Shown: positions 1 through 5,944, counted from the stretch's first letter. The stretch: 10,742 bases of DNA from TCS-49 sp964442515 (GCA_964442515.1 CAYUAC010000069.1:1-10742), one strand, 5' to 3'. Program-made: numbers and translations. The notes: generated by a model from the sequence alone, not told the origin.

Positions 1-27
1 TACTAATAGACTGTTTGTTATCTTTTT
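1..27 (+). rRNA. rrl: 23S ribosomal RNA, 3' end only (partial)
   Basis: The window opens with TACTAATAGACTGTTTG, which matches the conserved end of bacterial 23S rRNA, where a GGTACTAAT motif is followed by roughly 20 nt of the closing terminal helix. The 3' end is placed at about 27 by analogy with the E. coli end; it could lie a few bases either way because the 5' partner strand of the terminal helix is outside the window. A complete 5S gene about 190 nt downstream on the same strand supports this assignment. The rest of the 23S gene must lie upstream of the window. Confidence 0.72.
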
Positions 28-124
28 AAGACAACCACTACCTTATTAAGCATATAATAGTGCTAAGCGTTACGCGCTAAGTGCTATGCAGGAATAACCG
101 ATCTTTACTCAAACAATATATACG

Positions 125-152
125 TGCATAATACATAGCACATAACACATAA
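125..152 (+). repeat. four tandem imperfect 7-bp repeats in the rRNA spacer
   Basis: Consecutive heptamers TGCATAA, TACATAG, CACATAA and CACATAA fill this stretch without gaps; the last two are identical. They fit the pattern N-R/A-C-A-T-A-R. Such short tandem arrays in a transcribed spacer usually arise by replication slippage and can differ in copy number between operons or strains. No function is evident. Confidence 0.6.
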
Positions 153-164
153 TACTCTAGCCAT

Positions 165-216
165 TGCTGTTCGCAGCAGAGAGCAAAGCGTTAAAAACAA
201 TAACCCTTTGCTCTCT
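165..216 (+). other. two hairpins immediately 5' of 5S rRNA (probable processing structure)
   Basis: TGCTG (165-169) and CAGCA (174-178) form a 5-bp stem closing a UUCG tetraloop. Next to it, AGAGAGCAAAG (178-188) is perfectly complementary to CTTTGCTCTCT (206-216), giving an 11-bp stem with a 17-nt loop; the two hairpins share base 178. The long stem ends exactly one base before the first paired base of 5S helix I (217), so in the precursor it could stack coaxially on the mature 5S. The position suggests a maturation signal for an endoribonuclease such as RNase III or RNase E; that role is inferred. Confidence 0.6.
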
Positions 217-334
217 ACGCGGTGTCTGTAGAGAGGAGGTCATACCCGGTCCCATCCCGAACCCGGAAGTCAAGCTCCCCATCGCCGATGATACTCGCCC
301 CTCCGGGGCCGGAAAAGTAGGTCGACGCCGCGTT
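217..334 (+). rRNA. rrf: 5S ribosomal RNA
   Basis: Complete 5S rRNA of about 118 nt, part of the 50S subunit. It carries the conserved core GAGGAGGTCATACCCGGTCC, then CCCATCCCGAACCCGGAAGT and AAGCTCC. Helix I is visible: 217-225 (ACGCGGTGT) pairs with 325-333 (ACGCCGCGT) over nine positions with one G-U pair, which fixes the ends to within a base or two. It lies on the same strand as the 23S remnant at the window start, in the usual 16S-23S-5S order. It converges with fliR, whose stop codon is about 70 bp away. No strong terminator is visible after it, only a T-rich stretch from about 339 to 365. Confidence 0.95.
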
Positions 335-406
335 GAGATTTTTCCTCACATATATTATTTTTCTCTTACTGACTTGATTTCACACTCGTTTTACACTGAC
401 AATGAA

Positions 407-1171
407 TTACATTATCGCGTATAAAAATTCAAAAGCTTCATAAAATTCTCTTTTAAAGACGGTTATCATTGATCCAAGGGTTGCAATAATGATTATAAGT
501 GAAACGGTAATCTTAATGGGAAAGCCTACGACAAGCAGGTTGAACTGCGGCATCGTTTTCATCAACATACCAAAGATAACATCGGAGATATATGCTAACG
601 CAACAATGGGAAATGCTATGGTAAAGCCCATAACAAAAAAGTTGCTCATCGCATTGATAAAATACTGTACGATATCATCGGTTAGCAGAAAGCTGCCAAG
701 TGGAACCTGATTGATTGAATCGGCCATAAACATGATCATATAATGGTGGGCATTGATCTGCAGGAGCGTTAAAATCGCTACGAGGGTGATAAATATTCCC
801 AGTATAGGAGAATTCACACCTGAGACGGGATCCATCGCGCTGGCCATTGAGAAGCCCATGATAAAAGACATGATTTCAGCCGCATACATCAGCATCAGCA
901 TGACGATGGTAAGGGCCAGGCCAGCGATAACGGCAAAAACGATTTCAAAAAACAGCCCCGTAAGAATAGAGTGCAGGGTGGGTTCTACCTGAGTGATTTC
1001 CGCAAAAGGGAAAAGGATAACGGTTAAATAAAACGCAAACGCTGCTTTGACCTGTACCGAAAGGCTTTGGTGGTTAAAAATAGGCATGGTCGCAAAAAGT
1101 GCGGTAATGCGTGCAAACAGCAGAAAGAAGGAAAAGACATACTCTTCACTGATCAGTTCAAACCAGCTCAT
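407..1171 (-). CDS. fliR: flagellar biosynthetic protein FliR
   Basis: FliR is an inner-membrane component of the flagellar type III export gate, assembling with FliP and FliQ in the core of the basal body. The 254-residue product has the normal family length, is strongly hydrophobic with about six membrane segments, and shows the family patterns FARITALFATMPIF (residues 19-32) and MPQFNLLVVGFPIK (207-220), a variant of the conserved MPQxNxxxxGxPxK signature. Its ATG shares one base with the stop of the upstream ABC ATPase gene (TAATG), so translation is probably coupled. It is the last gene of the rpsB-tsf-ABC-fliR operon; the same order occurs in Campylobacter jejuni as I recall it. Placing a flagellar export gene behind ribosomal protein genes implies constitutive transcription rather than control by the flagellar sigma cascade. 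No terminator hairpin is obvious between its stop and the 5S gene. Confidence 0.95.
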   Translation of the reverse strand: MSWFELISEEYVFSFFLLFARITALFATMPIFNHQSLSVQVKAAFAFYLTVILFPFAEITQVEPTLHSILTGLFFEIVFAVIAGLALTIVMLMLMYAAEIMSFIMGFSMASAMDPVSGVNSPILGIFITLVAILTLLQINAHHYMIMFMADSINQVPLGSFLLTDDIVQYFINAMSNFFVMGFTIAFPIVALAYISDVIFGMLMKTMPQFNLLVVGFPIKITVSLIIIIATLGSMITVFKREFYEAFEFLYAIM

Positions 1172-1809
1172 TATAACCGCTGCAGCTGTTTATCATTTAA
1201 CTCGTAAACCCTGTCACACTGCATTGCCAACTCACGATCATGGGTTACGATAAAAAGTCCGCCACGATAGTTTTTGATGTATTCATGCAGCGTCTGCATA
1301 ACCGAAGCGGCAGTTTGTTTGTCAAGATTGCCGGTTGGTTCGTCGGCAAAGATAAGCTTAGGCTGTTTGCTTAAAACCCTCGCAATGGAAACCCTTTGCT
1401 GCTGGCCTCCGGAAAGCTCGGTAACGTGTTGGTTGATAACGCTACTGATGCCTAATTTCTCCAGCAAAGCACTTTCAACTTTATTATCCGCTATCAGCGA
1501 AGCTATCTCGATATTTTGCATCGCACTCATCGATTTAAACAGATAATGAAACTGAAAGATAATACCCAACTCTTTTCGTCGAAGTTCCGTACAGTCTGTA
1601 GTGTAAATATTTTGATTGCGGATAAAAACTTCTCCGCTTTTGGGAGGCAGAAAAGAAGAGAGGTTATGTAAAAGGGTGGATTTTCCGCTGCCGCTGACGC
1701 CGACTATAGCGATGCTTTCCGCTTCGTGCAGCGTCAGGTCGATATCGTTAAAGAGTTCGTAATCAAAGCTAAAGGAGAGCCCTCTAGCTTCAAGCAGAGG
1801 CTTAGCCAC
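1171..1809 (-). CDS. ABC transporter ATP-binding protein, LolD/FtsE/MacB-like
   Basis: A 212-residue stand-alone ABC ATPase with every motif intact: Walker A GVSGSGKST (residues 37-45), Q-loop FQFHYLF (85-91), signature LSGGQQQR (132-139), Walker B LIFADEPTGNLD (152-163) and the H-loop THD (189-191). The Q-loop FQFHYLF and DEPTGNLD pattern place it in the LolD/FtsE/MacB branch, whose members energise FtsX- or LolC-type permeases acting on lipoproteins or the envelope rather than importing solutes. No permease gene is next to it, so its partner is unknown. The start is GTG at 1809 with AGGCAGG just upstream, 8 bp after the tsf stop. The 3' end overlaps the fliR start by one base. LolD is the closest family name, but calling it lolD would need the partner to be found. 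Confidence 0.9.
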   Translation of the reverse strand: MAKPLLEARGLSFSFDYELFNDIDLTLHEAESIAIVGVSGSGKSTLLHNLSSFLPPKSGEVFIRNQNIYTTDCTELRRKELGIIFQFHYLFKSMSAMQNIEIASLIADNKVESALLEKLGISSVINQHVTELSGGQQQRVSIARVLSKQPKLIFADEPTGNLDKQTAASVMQTLHEYIKNYRGGLFIVTHDRELAMQCDRVYELNDKQLQRL

Positions 1810-1817
1810 CGCCTGCC

Positions 1818-2738
1818 TTACTGTCCTAGCTCGGCAGCTACTTCAGCGGCGAAATCGTCCTGTTTTTTCTCAACGTTTTCACCCAGTTCGTAGCGTACAA
1901 AATGTACAAGTTTCGCGCTGCCGCCGGCTTGCTTGGCAACAGAATCCAAAAACTCTCCGACACTGACCTTGTCATCTTTGACAAAGGGTTGTTTTTCAAG
2001 AGTATTGTCTTTGTAATATTTGTTTATTTTACCGGGTAGAATCTTATCCCAGATTTTTTCCGGTTTGCCCTCTTTTTTGAGCTGTTCTTTTGCGATCTCT
2101 TCCTCTTTTGCGATCACATCTTCAGGAACCGCTTCGGGGTTGATATACTGTGGATTCATAGCCGCTGCGTGCATAGCCACGTCTTTGAGCGCTTCTGCCA
2201 CGGCTTTTGATGTTTCGCCGCTGTCGCACTCTGCCGCGACGATAACGCCGACTCTGCCGTTTTGGTGCAGGTAACCGCCCACGCACCCCTTTTCACCGGT
2301 TTCAAGCGTATGAAAACGCTGAACAACGATGTTTTCGCCGATTTTAGCAATCTGCGTACTGAGATAATCGGAAAATTTCTCGCCGTTGATTGTCGTTTCA
2401 TGCAGTTCATCCACCGTTGATGCGTCTTGATCATGGATGTGTTCAGACGTATCCTTCGCAAAATCTTTGAAGTTGTCGTTTTTTGCGACAAAATCCGTTT
2501 CGGCATTGATCTCTGTGATTGTCGCTTTATGGTTGTCTTTACTGATTGTAACGGTTATAGTGCCTTCAGCAGCAACTCTGTCGGCTTTTTTCGCCGCAGC
2601 GCTGAGCCCTTTTTTGCGAAGCAGTTCCACCGCTTTGTCTTGATCGCCCTGGGCTTCGGTAAGAGCTTTTTTACAAGCCATCATACCCGCACCCGTCATC
2701 TCTCTTAATGCTTTTACGTCACTTGCTTTGATTGCCAT
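1818..2738 (-). CDS. tsf: translation elongation factor Ts
   Basis: EF-Ts is the nucleotide exchange factor that releases GDP from EF-Tu in the cytoplasm. The 306-residue product begins with the UBA-like N-terminal domain (about residues 1-50, with LREMTGAGMMACKKAL) and carries the EF-Tu-contacting TDFVAKN motif at 81-87, followed by the core and a C-terminal region ending near VHFVRYELGENVEKK. It is a little longer than the E. coli protein (283) and, from memory, shorter than Helicobacter and Campylobacter versions (about 355). Its SD (AGGAGAAT) lies in the last codons of rpsB, and only 2 bp separate the rpsB stop from the tsf ATG, so the pair is translated as a unit. It sits second in the operon, before the ABC ATPase gene. 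Confidence 0.97.
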   Translation of the reverse strand: MAIKASDVKALREMTGAGMMACKKALTEAQGDQDKAVELLRKKGLSAAAKKADRVAAEGTITVTISKDNHKATITEINAETDFVAKNDNFKDFAKDTSEHIHDQDASTVDELHETTINGEKFSDYLSTQIAKIGENIVVQRFHTLETGEKGCVGGYLHQNGRVGVIVAAECDSGETSKAVAEALKDVAMHAAAMNPQYINPEAVPEDVIAKEEEIAKEQLKKEGKPEKIWDKILPGKINKYYKDNTLEKQPFVKDDKVSVGEFLDSVAKQAGGSAKLVHFVRYELGENVEKKQDDFAAEVAAELGQ

Positions 2739-2740
2739 GA

Positions 2741-3535
2741 TTATTCTCCTTGTTCTTGCTTCTGTTCAGCCGCTTTTTCCTCAACCGCGTCATTTTCCTG
2801 GGCAGTTTCCGTTTCCGCTTCCGGCTGTGCGGCTTCGGGATCTTCCACCTCTTCTTCAGCGGCAGCTCTGCCCTCGATAATGGCATCAGCGATCTCTTTG
2901 CAGTACAGGTTGATCGATCTGATCGCATCGTCGTTGCCCGGAATCGGATAATCGATAAGATCGGGATCACAGTTGGTATCAAGCGGGGCGATGATTTTCA
3001 TGCCAAGCTTCCTTGCTTCGTGTACGGCAATGTTTTCTTTGACCGCATCGATTACGAATAAATAGTTTGGAATATCCTTCAGGTTTCGAATACCGCCTAA
3101 ATAGTTGATAAGTTTATCTTTTTTTCTTGTCAGCATCAACGCTTCTTTTTTTGTAAGCAGATCAAGCTGGCCTTTTTCTTCCATCTGTTCGATCACTTCC
3201 AGTTTCTTGATCGATTTTCTCATTGTGTTAAAGTTTGTCATCATACCGCCGAGCCATCTGGTGGATACAAAAGGCATACCGCATCTGGTCGCGTGTTCTT
3301 TGACCGCTTCGCTTGCCTGCTTTTTGGTGCCTACAAACAATACCTGCTCGCCTTGTTCGGCCGCGTCTCTGACAACGTTATACGTGTATCTGAAGTATCG
3401 AAGTGTTTTTTGCAGATCGATAATATAAATGTTCTTTCTCACGCCGAAAATATATTTTTTCATTTTCGGGTTCCATCTTCTTGTCTGGTGTCCAAAGTGC
3501 ACGCCGCACTCTAAGAGGTCTTTCATAGTTACCAT
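2741..3535 (-). CDS. rpsB: 30S ribosomal protein S2
   Basis: S2 binds the 30S subunit late in assembly and is needed for S1 attachment. The 264-residue protein shows the classical N-terminus LLECGVHFGHQTRRWNPKM (residues 7-25), YIIDLQKT (37-44), VGTKKQA (68-74), RWLGGMMTNF (93-102), and NCDPDLIDYPIPGNDDAIRS (188-207). The last ~43 residues (222-264) form a highly acidic Glu/Ala/Gln-rich tail that looks disordered. The first ATG (3533-3535) is chosen because an MVxM start is typical of Campylobacterota S2 and AAGGAT is well placed upstream; a second in-frame ATG at residue 4 is possible. It heads the operon, with a candidate promoter at 3663-3668 and a leader of about 120 nt containing a perfect hairpin. 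Confidence 0.97.
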   Translation of the reverse strand: MVTMKDLLECGVHFGHQTRRWNPKMKKYIFGVRKNIYIIDLQKTLRYFRYTYNVVRDAAEQGEQVLFVGTKKQASEAVKEHATRCGMPFVSTRWLGGMMTNFNTMRKSIKKLEVIEQMEEKGQLDLLTKKEALMLTRKKDKLINYLGGIRNLKDIPNYLFVIDAVKENIAVHEARKLGMKIIAPLDTNCDPDLIDYPIPGNDDAIRSINLYCKEIADAIIEGRAAAEEEVEDPEAAQPEAETETAQENDAVEEKAAEQKQEQGE

Positions 3536-3585
3536 ATGTACTATCCTTCTTTGTGAAATTGGGTTTGGCCTCTGCGGTCCTTAAT

Positions 3586-3608
3586 GATTTTAGAGGTGGT
3601 CTAAAATC
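3586..3608 (-). promoter_or_regulatory. perfect 9-bp hairpin in the rpsB leader
   Basis: GATTTTAGA (3586-3594) and TCTAAAATC (3600-3608) are exact reverse complements around a 5-nt loop, which reads CCACC on the coding (minus) strand. The hairpin lies about 50 nt upstream of the rpsB start, inside the predicted transcribed leader. It is not followed by a U tract on the minus strand, so it does not look like an intrinsic terminator. In E. coli, S2 represses rpsB-tsf by binding its own mRNA leader; this hairpin is a candidate for an equivalent element, which is inference. Confidence 0.5.
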
Positions 3609-3662
3609 ACAACCGTAAAAGGAATTACCGCATGAGTATTTGCTTTTAATACAAAGCAGGTG

Positions 3663-3668
3663 ATTATA
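3663..3668 (-). promoter_or_regulatory. candidate -10 element of the rpsB operon promoter
   Basis: On the minus strand this reads TATAAT in the context CGCTATAATCACC, a perfect sigma-70 -10 hexamer. No recognisable -35 hexamer lies 17 bp upstream (AATTTT), but the upstream DNA is T-rich, as is usual for Campylobacterota sigma-70 promoters, which lack a conserved -35. Transcription would start near 3656, giving a leader of about 120 nt before rpsB. The ectD 3' hairpin lies just upstream, so the operon appears transcriptionally separate from ectD. Confidence 0.6.
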
Positions 3669-3698
3669 GCGAAAAAAGTTTAATAAAAATTGAAAGTA

Positions 3699-3718
3699 TC
3701 CCCGTAAAAAAACGGGGA
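3699..3718 (-). terminator. possible transcription terminator of ectD
   Basis: TCCCCGT (3699-3705) pairs with ACGGGGA (3712-3718) in a 7-bp GC-rich stem with a 6-nt loop (all U on the minus-strand transcript). It begins 5 bp after the ectD stop codon. The tail reads TACTTTCAATTTTTATT rather than a continuous T run, so termination may be incomplete and some read-through into rpsB is possible. Confidence 0.5.
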
Positions 3719-3722
3719 AGGG

Positions 3723-4625
3723 TTAAGCTATCGGTGTGGTGTCTGTATTGCAAAGAAACTGCGGCCGCAGCTTCTTGGCGCCAAAGGGCGGATTTTGGGG
3801 TTTGTTGTCGCTGCTGTTATACACAAAAAAGCAGTTGGTCCGGGGCCAGGGGGAGATATTGTCGGGGCTGCCGTGCATAATGTTGCATTCATGAAAGACT
3901 ACCGTGCCCGGTTTGCCGTACACCCCTACGATCTGCCCGCCGCTGTCTTTGGTAAATTCGTTGATCGCTTCCAGTGAAGGTGTACCAAGCATCTGGTTTT
4001 TCAGCGACTGTTTGTGGTTGTCCTTGGGCGTCTCACCCGGGCAGGAGACGTACTTTTTGTGGCTTTTGGGGATTACAAACAGCGGCCCGTTGTATGCGGT
4101 GTTTTCAGTCAGCATGATCCAGCCTGTTACAACCTTAGGTGCGGGCAGTCCGTCTTCGCTGTGCCACGTTTCAAAATCGCTGTGCCAGGGAAAAGATTTA
4201 CCATCCAGTGCGGGTTTGATATTAATTCGGGACTGGTGCAGATAGATATCCTCGCCGATGAGCTGTTTTGCGATGGTTGTTAAGCGGGGATCTTTGGAAA
4301 GCGCGTCAAAGGTTTTGCTGTATTTTGGCAGATCAAAGATTGAACGCACGATATCGGAGTTTTCTTCTGTGACAAAGGCTTCATCACCGTGGTAATCTCT
4401 GTTTTGTACAAGGCTGTCGCATTCTTCGCGCAGTTTGTTTACTTCTTCCTTGCTGAACAAATCTTCGATAAGCACAAAGCCCTCATCTTCAAACTGGCGC
4501 AGTTGCTGCTTACTGAGTGCGTACTGCCCGCTTTTTTTTTCTCCAAAAATTACGGGATCGACTCTGTCTATGATCTTTTCTTTTGAAGATTGCCTGGTGG
4601 GGTATTTATCGATAGAATTATGCAT
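3723..4625 (-). CDS. ectD: ectoine 5-hydroxylase (Fe(II)/2-oxoglutarate dioxygenase)
   Basis: EctD converts the compatible solute ectoine to 5-hydroxyectoine in the cytoplasm, using O2, 2-oxoglutarate and Fe(II). The 300-residue length is typical of EctD. The family signature is present almost letter for letter: FPWHSDFETWHSEDGLP at residues 145-161, preceded by HQSRINIKP (130-138). The probable iron ligands are H148, D150 and H251, with R262 in position for 2-oxoglutarate; these sit 2-3 residues from the equivalents in Virgibacillus EctD (H146, D148, H248, R259). The start at 4625 is supported by a near-perfect SD, AAAGGAGG, at 4635-4642. The N-terminal DKYPTRQ also resembles other EctD proteins. 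No ectA, ectB or ectC is next to it, which is unusual because ectD commonly sits with or near ectABC. It is flanked by core genes on both sides, consistent with insertion of a single cargo gene, although I see no mobile-element remnants. Confidence 0.93.
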   Translation of the reverse strand: MHNSIDKYPTRQSSKEKIIDRVDPVIFGEKKSGQYALSKQQLRQFEDEGFVLIEDLFSKEEVNKLREECDSLVQNRDYHGDEAFVTEENSDIVRSIFDLPKYSKTFDALSKDPRLTTIAKQLIGEDIYLHQSRINIKPALDGKSFPWHSDFETWHSEDGLPAPKVVTGWIMLTENTAYNGPLFVIPKSHKKYVSCPGETPKDNHKQSLKNQMLGTPSLEAINEFTKDSGGQIVGVYGKPGTVVFHECNIMHGSPDNISPWPRTNCFFVYNSSDNKPQNPPFGAKKLRPQFLCNTDTTPIA

Positions 4626-4679
4626 ATTCTAGTGCCTCCTTTGTACATGGTTGTATCACAAAAAAATCACTATTGCCAA

Positions 4680-4708
4680 ATTATAACAGATAGCTGCTTA
4701 AAAGTTAA
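4680..4708 (-). promoter_or_regulatory. candidate sigma-70 promoter of ectD
   Basis: On the minus strand a -10 TATAAT (4685 down to 4680) is preceded, after a 17-bp spacer, by TTAACT (4708 down to 4703), which matches TTGACA at four of six positions. Transcription would begin near 4673, giving a leader of about 48 nt before the ATG and including the strong SD. No osmotic-control site can be recognised by eye. Confidence 0.55.
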
Positions 4709-4796
4709 TAAGAACACTATAAAGGTTGTTATGTATTGACATGTATACTTTATCAGACAGGCAGGTTAAGTGCTAAAAATGAGCTGTTAAAAAAAA

Positions 4797-4807
4797 TGTG
4801 GTAAAAT
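4797..4807 (+). promoter_or_regulatory. extended -10 promoter of the aminotransferase gene
   Basis: TGTGG-TAAAAT forms an extended -10-like element after an A-rich stretch (4787-4796), a typical Campylobacterota sigma-70 layout without a clear -35. Transcription would begin near 4814, 17 nt before the ATG at 4831. The promoter therefore overlaps the upstream in-frame GTG at 4798 and argues against that codon being the start. Confidence 0.55.
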
Positions 4808-4830
4808 TGCGATTAAAAAAGAAAGTATCT

Positions 4831-5931
4831 ATGCAGTTTGAACCCTATCCGTTTGAAAAACTAAGCACGCTTTTACAAGATGTGTGTCCAAATGAAGCGT
4901 ATGAACCCTTTAATCTTACCATCGGCGAACCGCAGTTTGACACGCCCGCGTTCATTCAAGACGCGCTAAAAAACAGCAGCGGGCTGCTCAAAAAGTATCC
5001 TAAAACCGGCGGACTGGAGGAGCTTAAATCTGCCCAGCGTGATTTTGTCCAAAGACGTTTTGGTGTAACGCTGCAGACCCGGCAGTTGATACCGACGTTT
5101 GGGACCAGGGAAGTGCTGTTTAATTTCCCCCAGTTTCTGCTTTTTGACGTGCAAGATCCGGTGATGGCTTATACCAATCCCTTTTATCAGATATATGAAG
5201 GCGCCGCTGTTGCCAGCCGGGCCAAAAGCGTTTATATCGATCCGGGTACATTCCTGGATGCTTCACAGATGCAAGAAGTTGATTTTGTGATCTTAAATTA
5301 CCCCAACAACCCCACAGCTATGTGCGCGGATATGGATCATCTCAAACAGTGGGTCGAGTATGCACTAAAGTATGATTTTGTACTGCTTAATGATGAGTGC
5401 TACAGTGAAATCTACTTTGACACGCCTCCGGTATCGCTGCTTGAAGCCAGTGTAGCTGCGGGCAATGAAAGCTTTCATAATATTCTTGTGATCAACTCCG
5501 CTTCCAAGCGCTCCAGCGCGCCGGGGCTGCGAAGCGGTTTTATCGCAGGCGATGCCGCGCTTTTGCAAGCTTATGGCAAATACCGCACCTACGTCGGCGC
5601 GGCCAGCCCGCTGCCGCTGCAAAAAGCCGCAATCGCGGCGTGGAGTGATGAAGACCATGTCAGGGAGTTTCGCCAAAGCTACAGCCAAAATTTCGCAATC
5701 GCTAAGGAGATGCTTGGCACGTCGCTGCCTGAGGCGACTTTTTATATCTGGCTGCACGTGGGCGATGAACTGGCGTTTGCAAAGAGAGTGTATAAAGAGT
5801 ATAATGTCAAAGTATTGCCCGGCAGTTACCTGGGCAGAAACGGTGCGGGGAAAGGCTACGTGCGTCTTGCGCTGGTACTGGAACCCGCGCAGATGAAACA
5901 GGCGTTGCAAAGGGTGGTTGATGCTTTATAA
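4831..5931 (+). CDS. dapC: PLP-dependent aminotransferase, succinyldiaminopimelate transaminase-like
   Basis: A fold-type I class I/II aminotransferase, most likely the N-succinyl-L,L-diaminopimelate transaminase of the lysine/peptidoglycan DAP pathway in this phylum. Counted from the ATG at 4831 (366 residues), it shows NYPNNPT at 157-163 (PLP-contacting Asn), the PLP-ring Asp at 188 in NDECYSEIYFD, the Schiff-base Lys at 226 in SASKRSSAPGLRSGF, and the substrate carboxylate-binding Arg at 345 in YVRLAL. An in-frame GTG at 4798 would add 11 residues, but a good -10 overlaps it, and MQFEPYPFEKL resembles family N-termini, so the ATG is preferred. The SD is weak (AGAAAG). It is divergent from ectD. 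Substrate choice within this family is hard to read from sequence, so the dapC name is probable rather than certain; it is not an EctB-type enzyme. Confidence 0.82.
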   Translation: MQFEPYPFEKLSTLLQDVCPNEAYEPFNLTIGEPQFDTPAFIQDALKNSSGLLKKYPKTGGLEELKSAQRDFVQRRFGVTLQTRQLIPTFGTREVLFNFPQFLLFDVQDPVMAYTNPFYQIYEGAAVASRAKSVYIDPGTFLDASQMQEVDFVILNYPNNPTAMCADMDHLKQWVEYALKYDFVLLNDECYSEIYFDTPPVSLLEASVAAGNESFHNILVINSASKRSSAPGLRSGFIAGDAALLQAYGKYRTYVGAASPLPLQKAAIAAWSDEDHVREFRQSYSQNFAIAKEMLGTSLPEATFYIWLHVGDELAFAKRVYKEYNVKVLPGSYLGRNGAGKGYVRLALVLEPAQMKQALQRVVDAL

Positions 5932-5936
5932 AAACG

Positions 5937-5944
5937 GCCGATAT
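5937..5944 (+). promoter_or_regulatory. possible sigma-28 (FliA) -10 element
   Basis: GCCGATAT matches the FliA -10 consensus GCCGATAA at seven of eight positions. It lies 40 bp upstream of a gene that looks like a flagellar rod protein. The expected -35 (TAAA-like, 11 or more bp upstream) is not convincing: the sequence there is TTGATGCT. It therefore remains a candidate only; ordinary -10-like words such as TATAAA also occur nearby (5928-5933). Confidence 0.3.

Larger units (their letters stand above)
28..216 (+). other. 23S-5S rRNA internal transcribed spacer
   Basis: AT-rich non-coding spacer inside the rRNA operon. I see no tRNA in it. It holds GTGCTATG (81-88), which can pair with CATAGCAC (134-141), four tandem imperfect heptamers (125-152), and two hairpins directly before the 5S gene (165-178 and 178-216). 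An open reading frame that starts at 164 and runs through the 5S gene is not credible as protein. The spacer is expected to be removed by RNase processing of the rRNA precursor. Confidence 0.7.
4626..4830. other. divergent intergenic region between ectD and the aminotransferase gene
   Basis: About 200 bp of AT-rich DNA carrying outward promoters for both flanking genes: the ectD promoter and SD on the left (minus strand) and an extended -10 on the right (plus strand). The middle (about 4709-4790) has no gene or clear operator. Confidence 0.7.

Noticed and set aside
334..365. Possible terminator after 5S rRNA (TGAG 334-337 with CTCA 345-348, then T-rich DNA)
   Set aside because: The stem is only 4 bp and the T tract is interrupted and distant; too weak to call as an intrinsic terminator.
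164..424. An 86-codon open reading frame on the plus strand
   Set aside because: It runs straight through the 5S rRNA gene and the converging end of fliR, and the translation has no recognisable features.
4736..4741. Perfect -35 hexamer TTGACA on the plus strand upstream of the aminotransferase gene
   Set aside because: No -10-like hexamer lies 16-18 bp downstream (AGGCAG is there), so it does not form a promoter with the available sequence.
5365..5910. A 181-codon open frame on the minus strand opposite the aminotransferase gene
   Set aside because: It lies wholly antisense to a gene with complete catalytic motifs and its translation has the look of a complement shadow.
4831..5931. The aminotransferase as an EctB-like ectoine biosynthesis enzyme, because it is next to ectD
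   Set aside because: EctB is a class III (ornithine/GABA-type) aminotransferase of about 420 residues; this protein has class I/II motifs (NYPNNPT, SASKRSSAPGLRSGF) and is transcribed away from ectD.
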